Virus record (IMG/VR): IMGVR_UViG_3300012944_000058
Coordinates: 1 to 24,700 of that record
Direction: 5' to 3' (one strand)
Source of the DNA: a virus
Length of the DNA: 24,700 nucleotides
Every line of letters begins with the position of its first letter. Positions within the stretch are counted from its first letter, which is position 1. Shown here piece after piece: positions 12,832-18,922 of the stretch. Made by a program: the position numbers and the translations under genes. The notes beneath the pieces are model-generated. The model made no database searches. It worked only from the letters and a program-made list of their open reading frames with translations, and was not told the origin of the DNA.

Positions 12832-14766
12832 TTGGCAATGACGAATTTTGGGACTGAAAGTTAGTCCCTTACACGGGAACTGGTTCTATATCGAACCGTG
12901 TAAGCAAACGGCGTGAATTCAGAAGAAGCCCAGACCGGGCCATCCTGAGCGAAGCCCGCGCAAGCGGGACCGTGCAACGACTATCCCGAAAGGGAGTACG
13001 GCCAAGCGGCCGGAAGCGCGCCGGACCCTAACCAGCAGGGTTATGAGATAGTCTCGTCTCGCGTATTGAAGCGCGAGCAGCCGAAAGGCGGTCTTGGTCT
13101 AGCGAGCCAAGGTGAAGATTCAGTAACGATGCCTTAGCTGTAAAGCTTTGGAGTAAGTCCCTGGATGTCGAAGCCCTCAAGTATACCGACATCTTTCCTC
13201 TGATCGGCTCTGATGCCAACAGCATCATCCATCGCAAAGAGGAAACCAGCAAGGGAGCCGGCGATAAGGTCACCTATGGGCTGCGCATGCAGCTTACGGG
13301 CGCCGGCTTCACCGAGAACCAGCTCGCGGAAGGCAATGGTGAATCACTGACGATCTATTCTGATTCGGTTATTATAAACGAGTTGGGTCACGTCGTCGGC
13401 GTGAAGTCGCAGAACACCATCGATCAGCAGCGCGTGCCGTTCAACCTCCGGGAAGAAGCACGCGACGGGTTGGCCGACTGGTATGCGAAGCGGTTTAATT
13501 GATGGACCGCTCTAAACCGGGTGAATTCGGTGGACCTCTGCGAAAGCAGACAATACCGAGCCAAGCCTGTGAGGTGGGCTTGGACCAATGAGGAGCCCGA
13601 TAAAAAGGGCGTTGAGTTATTGGTTCGATACCCCACTTGGCAGGAAGGTGTAGAGACTAGGCGAAAGCCGTAGGGCCAAGCGGCCCGAAGCGCCCGGCCC
13701 CTCGTGAGAGGGTGATAAGATAGTCCTCTCTGCCGTGTGAGCGGCAGCAGCTCGCAAGAGCGGTCTTGGTCTAGCGATCCAAGGCGAAAATCAGGTTCAA
13801 CGGCCTTCTTCACACAGGTTTGCGGCTACACGCCTCAGACCGACATCCGGTTCTCGGGCCTTCAGGCAGTCCCGGCAACCACCCGCATCATCCGTCAGTC
13901 TTCCCGTACGGACGATGCGTCTCTGACCTCTGCCGATGTGTTCTCTCTCCAGCTCATCGACAAAGCGAAAGAGGCGGCCATCACGGCCACGCCGAAGATC
14001 CGGCCCATCCGAGTCACATCGAAGGCGGGACCGGGCGGTGGGCGGCGTGACTACAACGCCACGCTGACCGACAAGTTCGTCCAGTATTTGCACCCTTTTC
14101 AGGTAACTGACCTGAGACAAAGCACAAGTACAGGACAGTGGTTGGACATCTCGAAGGCGGCGATGACTGGCGGCGAGATCACCAACAATCCTTTGTACAC
14201 GGGCGCCATCGGAGAATATAACGGCGTAATACTTCGTTCTTCTTTCGACGTGACGAACGGAGTAAGTAATACTGGCGTTCCGGTAACGAACGTCTTCCGT
14301 TCTGTCCTCCTTGGAGGCCAGGCGGCAATGATGGCTTTTGGTCAGAAGGATTCCCCCGGCAAGTACCGGTGGAATGAAGAGTCAACTGGCTCCGTCGCGT
14401 CGCGAGGCGCGAATGATAACCGCGTGAATTCGGTGGATCCCCTCGCTGCATAAGCAGGGCAATACCGAGCGAAGCCCGCTCAAGCGGGAACGCGTAACGA
14501 CCATCCCTTCGGGGAGTAGGGCCAAGCGGCCCGAAGCGCGCGGCGCCCCATGTGGGCGATGATATGGCCTCCTCTCACGACGAAAGCGTGAGCTGCCCGC
14601 AAGGGCGGTCGCAGTCTAGCGAGCTGCGGCGAAGATCAAGGTGTTTGACCACAAGCGACGTCTCGAAGTGTCCGCATGGACGATCCATGGGATGAAGCGA
14701 GTCCAATTCAACGCCCAGGATTACGGCACGATCGCTGTTTCCACTTGGGCCGCGGCTCACACGTAA
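12832..14766 (+). CDS. Major capsid protein, N4 gp56-like, split by three group I introns
   Basis: Joined exons 12832-12854, 13124-13495, 13796-14382 and 14642-14766 total 1107 nt and encode 368 residues. Junctions fall in codon 8 (AC/T), codon 132 (TT/T) and codon 328 (T/TG). The spliced protein reads MAMTNFGT-NDALAVKLWSK, then GAGDKVTYGLRMQLTGAG, GESLTIYSDS, STAFFTQVCGYTPQTD and the C-terminal VSAWTIHGMKR and FNAQDYGTIAVSTWA. These are hallmarks of N4 gp56-type capsid proteins, which form the HK97-fold shell. No part of the family pattern appears to be missing, so this is an intact spliced gene rather than a frameshifted pseudogene. Unspliced RNA would stop at TAG 12862-12864. Start is TTG 12832 or ATG 12838. 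Confidence 0.9.
12855..13123 (+). ncRNA. Group I intron 1 of the capsid gene (IA-like, no ORF)
   Basis: 269 nt. P1 pairs exon GGGAC (12850-12854) with guide GTCCC (12864-12868), and P10 pairs GTTA (12860-12863) with exon TAAC (13124-13127). P2 can form between CTTACACGG and CCGTGTAAG. P3 is GGCGTG (12910-12915) with CGCGCC (13017-13022), P4 is UCAG with CUGA, P6 has a GCAA tetraloop, and P7 is GACTAT (12979-12984) with ATAGTC (13048-13053). Two hairpins lie between the P7 5' strand and the P3 3' strand, as in subgroup IA. P8 is ACCCT/AGGGT and P9-region hairpins follow. The intron ends in G. The splice-site pair is C-G instead of the usual U-G; the boundary could move by one T without changing the protein. 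Confidence 0.9.
13496..13795 (+). ncRNA. Group I intron 2 of the capsid gene (IA-like, no ORF)
   Basis: 300 nt. P1 is seven pairs: exon AGCGGTT (13489-13495) with guide GACCGCT (13505-13511), ending in the canonical U-G pair at the splice site. P3 is CCGGGTG (13517-13523) with CGCCCGG (13691-13697). P4 is TCGGTG (13527-13532) with TACCGA (13554-13559). P5 is TCTGC-GAAA-GCAGA. P7 is GACTA (13655-13659) with TAGTC (13721-13725). P8 is CCCTC-GTGA-GAGGG. P6 is expanded to about 85 nt with nested stems (CCAAT/ATTGG, GCCC/GGGC), accounting for the greater length. The intron ends in GG before exon TTCAACG. An in-frame stop (13500-13502) lies in the P1 loop. Confidence 0.9.
14383..14641 (+). ncRNA. 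Group I intron 3 of the capsid gene (IA-like, no ORF)
   Basis: 259 nt, the smallest of the three. P1 is GAGT (14379-14382) with GCTC (14389-14392), with a U-G pair at the splice site. P3 is CCGCGTG (14420-14426) with CGCGCGG (14537-14543). P4 is TCGGTG (14430-14435) with TACCGA (14463-14468). P6 is CCCGC/GCGGG. P7 is GACCAT (14499-14504) with ATGGCC (14564-14569), with one A-C mismatch next to the guanosine-binding pair. P7.1-type hairpin has a TTCG loop, P8 is CGCCC/GGGCG, and three P9-region hairpins precede the terminal G. The first in-frame stop is late, at 14451-14453. Confidence 0.9.
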
Positions 14767-14767
14767 A

Positions 14768-14773
14768 GGGAGG
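14768..14773 (+). promoter_or_regulatory. Strong ribosome binding site after the capsid gene
   Basis: GGGAGG lies 5 nt before ATG 14779 and directly after the capsid stop codon. It is among the best Shine-Dalgarno matches in the window and fits high expression of the downstream structural protein. Confidence 0.6.
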
Positions 14774-14778
14774 AACAC

Positions 14779-15606
14779 ATGGCTACTGGCTTTGCTGGTA
14801 CCAATGCCCGGCTCTTTCCGTGGCAGACCAAGCACTACCTCATCCGTGGCGGTCCGTTTGATCCGGCGATTCCATCGACCGGTAATGCGGGGTCGCTGCT
14901 TGGTGGGTATCTCAACGCGGTCAACGCGGCTGGCCAAACAAACCAGATCACGTTGCCGCCCGTTCCTGGCACACAAACGCCGCCGAATGTTCCGATTCCG
15001 CGCGTCCAGTCGATGAATTCATCGACTGGCGTGTATACGGCGGCTACCGGCACGCTTGCGACCAATAACGGCGGCGTCTATCTCGGAACCATCCCCGGTG
15101 GGTCATGGATCGAGAGCGTTGAGATGTTCGTCTACACTGCCCTCACGGGCGGTACGTCAGTTTCGGTCGGATTGTTCTATACTCCGTCCGAAAACGTAGG
15201 CGTGGCCCCGGGTTTCCAGCCCGCTACGCTTTACGCCCTGGCGGTTCAGAACACTCCGGTTATCAACACGATCTACTCGACCCGATATGTCGGGGCGACG
15301 CTCAACAACGCTACCTTTACCTCTGCGCCGCTGATCACTCAGTTCAACGGCGGTTGGCAAGTTGGCCCTGGTTTCGGCCCATCGGGTTTGGTGTGGCCGG
15401 CCATCAACGTCACCACTTTGGCAGCCGATGGCCCGCCCGGTGGGGAAGGCATTGGAGGCGCCAAAGACCTGCTTGCCGGCGGTGTCGCCAGCGTTCCGGG
15501 CGATATCGATCTGTACTTCGTGAACTTCCTGGCCGGTGGCAGTGGTACCGCCAACACCGCCGGAAACTTTGAAGTGAAGGTTGAATTCACCGGCAAGATG
15601 GGCTGA
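14779..15606 (+). CDS. Probable virion structural protein (decoration or head-fibre type)
   Basis: A 275-residue Gly/Thr/Ala-rich protein 12 nt after the capsid gene, with a strong ribosome site. The N-terminal part (about 1-40) has an ARLFPWQTKHYLIRGG segment, and the remainder has the alternating pattern of beta-sandwich proteins (IESVEMFVYTALTGGTSVSVGLFYT). It ends in a beta strand (NFEVKVEFTGKMG). Position and expression signals suit a capsid decoration protein or a short head fibre. A terminator-like hairpin follows. No named family is recognised. Confidence 0.6.
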   Translation: MATGFAGTNARLFPWQTKHYLIRGGPFDPAIPSTGNAGSLLGGYLNAVNAAGQTNQITLPPVPGTQTPPNVPIPRVQSMNSSTGVYTAATGTLATNNGGVYLGTIPGGSWIESVEMFVYTALTGGTSVSVGLFYTPSENVGVAPGFQPATLYALAVQNTPVINTIYSTRYVGATLNNATFTSAPLITQFNGGWQVGPGFGPSGLVWPAINVTTLAADGPPGGEGIGGAKDLLAGGVASVPGDIDLYFVNFLAGGSGTANTAGNFEVKVEFTGKMG

Positions 15607-15612
15607 TCTACG

Positions 15613-15640
15613 AGCGGCGGCATTCATGCCGCCGCTTCTC
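15613..15640 (+). terminator. Probable Rho-independent terminator
   Basis: An 11-bp perfect inverted repeat (15613-15623 with 15626-15636), realistically a GCGGCGGC/GCCGCCGC stem with an ATTCAT loop, is followed by a T-rich TTCTCCTCCTC stretch. It lies just after the putative decoration protein and probably ends or attenuates the capsid transcript. The T-run is imperfect. Confidence 0.6.
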
Positions 15641-15663
15641 CTCCTCAACAATAAGTGGCCAAA

Positions 15664-16227
15664 ATGAAAAGATTACTCTTTACTTTATTGGCTATCGCTG
15701 CGCTCGACGCGCCGTCTCATGCGCAGACCATCAATGCTTGCGTCGATAGTCACGGCGGTTTGTACATTGCCAGTGGCACGCCTCCGGCATGTGGCGGCAA
15801 TGATGCCGTGCTTTCGTGGAGTGGAACTGGCCCTACCGCGCCATCGAGTCTGGCAGCCGGTCAATATGATTGCGTCCCCAATCAGGCGGAGAGCCCGGGT
15901 AGCGCGATCGTGTTCACTGCAGGTCCCAATAATGGGCTGATCGGCACGACTGGGTCACAATTCAGTTCTCTCGTTTTGCAGCCTGGAGTCTATCAAATCA
16001 GCCTTACGGCTGCGGGCTGGTCCAGCATCGCAAGCGGCGTTCCCTGGGCTCAGATCACGCTCAGTCCTTCTGGGCTTCTCAGCCCAAGCCTCATTCAAAC
16101 GCAGTTCTCGTCCAGCGTAAGCGGTTTTTTGGCCGTGACATCGGCAAATACGACCTTGCAGTACATGGGATCTGGGCAATTCAGTGGAACAGCCGGATCA
16201 TGTCAGTTGAACATTCAACAGCTGTAG
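15664..16227 (+). CDS. Exported protein with signal peptide
   Basis: 187 residues from ATG 15664; an in-frame GTG at 15655 would add three residues. A clear signal peptide (KRLLFTLLAIAAL) is followed by the likely cleavage site SHA-Q. The first mature segment, INACVDSHGGLYI then PPACGGNDAVLSW, matches a short two-cysteine pattern found at the start of many exported bacterial proteins. The remainder is Ser/Gly-rich and beta-like (FSSSVSGFLAVTSANTTL), possibly a trimeric C1q-like or fibre-type sandwich. An exported protein within a virion gene cluster is unusual. It follows a terminator, so it may be transcribed separately. Confidence 0.65.
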   Translation: MKRLLFTLLAIAALDAPSHAQTINACVDSHGGLYIASGTPPACGGNDAVLSWSGTGPTAPSSLAAGQYDCVPNQAESPGSAIVFTAGPNNGLIGTTGSQFSSLVLQPGVYQISLTAAGWSSIASGVPWAQITLSPSGLLSPSLIQTQFSSSVSGFLAVTSANTTLQYMGSGQFSGTAGSCQLNIQQL

Positions 16228-16274
16228 CCTGCGGGCGTCGGTCTGCAACTTCTCCCCAACAAGGATCATCTGAA

Positions 16275-16772
16275 ATGAAACGCATCGCTTTGGCGGGCGG
16301 CCTCGCGCTCGCCCTCTGTTCTCAAGTCTTCGCGGCAAATCCGACTCCGACTCCGATCGTCCCGCCGACAGAGACGGGCGAGAACAGTGCCGGATCTCAG
16401 CAAGTTACGGATATGGCGCGGCTGAAGCTGGGCATGGGAACCGTTACCGCCTCGGGTGGGCCGACGGCCTTTACGGCGACGCTGAATTTTGCCTCGGGCA
16501 TTATCACGACCAACGGAATGACGCTTGTGGCTTCTGGCGCTGGTGCATGCCCGAATACGATTACGCTGACCAACAACAAGATTCAGGCGGGCGATATCGT
16601 CTTCGCGATACTCGATAGCACGAACTCGGCAGCCGGCGCGCCGTCCGTGGGCAGTGTGAAGGTATCGGCCGGACAGGTGGTGATCCTTATCTGCAATGAC
16701 ACCAGCACGCCGATGACCGCCTCGAACGTAAGCACCTACTTCCTGGTCAATACCCAGGGCAACCCGAACTAA
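16275..16772 (+). CDS. Exported protein with signal peptide
   Basis: 165 residues from ATG 16275, with AAGGA at 16261-16265, spacing 9. The frame extends upstream to 16200 but overlaps the previous gene. A signal peptide (KRIALAGGLALALCSQVFA) ends with the site VFA-AN. The mature part starts with a TPTPTP linker and continues as a Thr/Ala-rich beta domain with two cysteines (GACPNTI, LICND). No family is recognised. Its tandem placement behind another exported protein suggests a shared role at the cell surface or in the virion. Confidence 0.65.
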   Translation: MKRIALAGGLALALCSQVFAANPTPTPIVPPTETGENSAGSQQVTDMARLKLGMGTVTASGGPTAFTATLNFASGIITTNGMTLVASGAGACPNTITLTNNKIQAGDIVFAILDSTNSAAGAPSVGSVKVSAGQVVILICNDTSTPMTASNVSTYFLVNTQGNPN

Positions 16773-17129
16773 ATGCCCCTCGTCCCCTTCCCTCTACGCC
16801 GCCGCCCTCCGGCCCCCTCCGAGCCTCGCAAGCCTCCGAAGCTTCTCCCGACCGACCTCCGCCAGACCTACACGCTCTCCCCCGAAGAGCGAGAGGAATT
16901 CGCAGCTCTATGGCCGCAAGACACCAAGGCGTTCAAATTCTGGCGGACCGTCGCCGTCAAACGTGGCCTCGATTACACGACGATCATCGGGAGCGAGCAT
17001 TCGATGTACAGCTTCACGGCGATGCCGACCGGCCACGGGAAACATTGGTGCTGGCCGGAGCCGCTGGAGGTGAAGAATCCGGCGAAGCTTTTCCCCGACT
17101 TTCCGAACAAGGATAGCCGTCATGGCTGA
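16773..17129 (+). CDS. Hypothetical phage protein
   Basis: A 118-residue protein starting immediately after the upstream TAA. The N-terminal 30 residues are Pro/Arg-rich. The rest looks folded, with LSPEEREEFAALW (about 35-47) and a conserved-looking HWCWPEPLEV near 91-100. No signal peptide or membrane segment is present. It overlaps the next gene by 8 nt. No family assigned. Confidence 0.55.
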   Translation: MPLVPFPLRRRPPAPSEPRKPPKLLPTDLRQTYTLSPEEREEFAALWPQDTKAFKFWRTVAVKRGLDYTTIIGSEHSMYSFTAMPTGHGKHWCWPEPLEVKNPAKLFPDFPNKDSRHG

Positions 17130-17913
17130 TGAAGCAAGCGCACCATTCGTCTCGTTTGCCGGAGGGTTCTTCTCGGGCCGCGTCGAGTCGACGATGCGGG
17201 AGAGCGCGCAGGCGACTTGGTACAATCTGCTTTCGGTCGATGCGGGGCCGCTCGGAACGGGCGCGACCGTTACAGGTTCGCAGACGACGCAGTTGAACGG
17301 CTATCAGATCCAGGCATCCAATACGCTGTTCTCGACGGTCGCGGCCGGCGGCGCGTGCGTGCTGCCGCAGACCAACCGGCCGTATCCGTTCGCGGGGCTG
17401 GAAGTGTTCATCGCGAACACAGGAGCGAACAATCTGATTTGCTTTCCGCATCCGAGCGACGCGGGAACGATTAATGGACAGGCCACGAATTTATCCGTGG
17501 TGCTCGGGCCGAATACGATCACGCCGTTTCAGTGCTTTGCGCCTGGGGTTTGGTTTGCCGATTCGATCGGGACGGGATTTGCGGGATCGATGGAGACGGT
17601 CGTCAGTCAGGGTAACGTGGCTGCAGCGGGCACGACCGCGGGAACCGCAACGCCGATTACGCAGACGATGGTCAATTTCACTTCGGGCGGACCAAACCCG
17701 GCGGGAGGAACCTTGCCTCCAGCCAAAGCGGGGCTGCAGATCGCGGTGAACAACAACACAGGTGGAAGTATCCAGATATATGGCAGTGGTACAGACACCA
17801 TCAATGGTACCGCTGGGGCGACTGGCGTCACACAGACCAATACGACGACAGGAGCAACGCCGCAGTTGACCATATATTATACGTTCGTGAACGGCGTTTG
17901 GCTGACGAAGTAA
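17122..17913 (+). CDS. Probable virion structural protein with two related beta domains
   Basis: A 263-residue protein, Gly/Thr/Asn-rich, typical of phage fibre or decoration proteins. Two halves look related: about residues 50-150 contain AGLEVFIANTGANNLICF and TINGQAT and end GVWFA, and about 180-262 contain AGLQIAVNNNTGGSIQIY and TINGTAG and end GVWLT. This suggests an internal duplication of an about 90-residue beta domain. There is no signal peptide. It lies just before the gp4-like neck gene. Confidence 0.6.
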   Translation: MADEASAPFVSFAGGFFSGRVESTMRESAQATWYNLLSVDAGPLGTGATVTGSQTTQLNGYQIQASNTLFSTVAAGGACVLPQTNRPYPFAGLEVFIANTGANNLICFPHPSDAGTINGQATNLSVVLGPNTITPFQCFAPGVWFADSIGTGFAGSMETVVSQGNVAAAGTTAGTATPITQTMVNFTSGGPNPAGGTLPPAKAGLQIAVNNNTGGSIQIYGSGTDTINGTAGATGVTQTNTTTGATPQLTIYYTFVNGVWLTK

Positions 17914-17920
17914 ACCCGCG

Positions 17921-18922
17921 ATGACCTGGCCTTCGACTCACGCCCCCGGCACGATGGGTTTCATGCTCGATCGCATAGACGACGAGTTGAAGCGCTCCGG
18001 TACGATCTCAGACCGCATTCAGATCGCCATCGTCGATGCCGTCAACATCTACGCCCGCGAGCGCTTCCGCTTCAACGAGACGTTCACGACGACATTCCTC
18101 ACGGTCGGCGGCCAGCAGAATTATAGCTTACTGACTGATGTGAACTTCGGCAATGTGATCAACACCCAGCAGATCCACAAGATCGACTGGCTGACGATCA
18201 CGATCCCGCCCGCCGTCTTCGATATGCCGCGGATGCAGCCGGAAGAAATCCTGATCCTGACGCAGACCGGGACGCAGATGGGCCAGCCCTACTGCTACGC
18301 GTTCTCGAACGAGACGCTGATGCTCTATCCGATTCCGCCGACAGGAACGCCGGGGACCGGACCGGTATCGCAGCTGGGTCTGCTTGTCGGCGGCTCAGGC
18401 TACACACCCGGCACCTATGCTGCGATACCGGCTACGGGAGGGCATGGCGCGGGACTGACGCTCAATCTGACGGTCAGCGGCGGCGGCGTGATGCAGTCCG
18501 CCATCATCGCCAACGGCGGCCAGGGCTATCAGGTTGGGGATGTCATCGGCGCCATTCTCGGACTCGGTTCGGGATTCCAAATGACCGTCATGGCGATCAA
18601 CGCCACGGGCCAGGGGCCGTTCCTGATGAGCCTGGGCGCGCATGTGGACCTACCCGCCCCGATGGGATTTACCGGCTCTACGGGGCAGGACACGACGGGA
18701 AATCGATGGTTCACGGACGGGGAGAAGCTGATCAGGTCGCGTGCGAAGTATGAGCTGGCGGTCAATGTGCTGCGGGATCCAACGCTGGCGCAGATGATGT
18801 CGCCGTTCCCGCCGGATGAGAATGGCGGCGTCGCCGGGGCGGCCTGGGACGCCTACACGATGTTGAGCGGGGAAGCGGCGACGATGACCGCCAGAGGCGC
18901 AATTAAGGCGATGGCTTTCTGA
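17921..18922 (+). CDS. P22 gp4-like head-completion/neck protein with inserted beta domain
   Basis: A 333-residue protein. Both ends fit the P22 gp4-type tail accessory family: an N-terminal helical part (IDDELKRSGTISDRIQIAI, AVNIYARERFRFNE) and a C-terminal helical part (GEKLIRSRAKYELAVNVL). gp4 binds under the portal and plugs the channel after packaging. Between them, about residues 147-210, lies a Gly-rich module (GGSGYTPGTYAAIPATGG, then NGGQGYQVGDVIG) of a type found repeatedly in unrelated phage tail proteins. That explains the length beyond the 166-residue gp4. The next gene, gp10-like, keeps the P22 order. Confidence 0.75.
   Translation: MTWPSTHAPGTMGFMLDRIDDELKRSGTISDRIQIAIVDAVNIYARERFRFNETFTTTFLTVGGQQNYSLLTDVNFGNVINTQQIHKIDWLTITIPPAVFDMPRMQPEEILILTQTGTQMGQPYCYAFSNETLMLYPIPPTGTPGTGPVSQLGLLVGGSGYTPGTYAAIPATGGHGAGLTLNLTVSGGGVMQSAIIANGGQGYQVGDVIGAILGLGSGFQMTVMAINATGQGPFLMSLGAHVDLPAPMGFTGSTGQDTTGNRWFTDGEKLIRSRAKYELAVNVLRDPTLAQMMSPFPPDENGGVAGAAWDAYTMLSGEAATMTARGAIKAMAF

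Noticed and set aside
13737-14453. A stand-alone 238-codon frame in the capsid region
   Set aside because: Its first about 20 codons lie in intron 2 and its last 23 codons in intron 3. Only 13796-14382 is coding, as exon 3 of the capsid gene.
12838-14766. Capsid gene as a frameshifted pseudogene or a set of sequencing errors
   Set aside because: The frame is lost over three 259-300 nt blocks that fold alike as ribozymes, and excision restores an intact family sequence. Random decay or errors would not do this.
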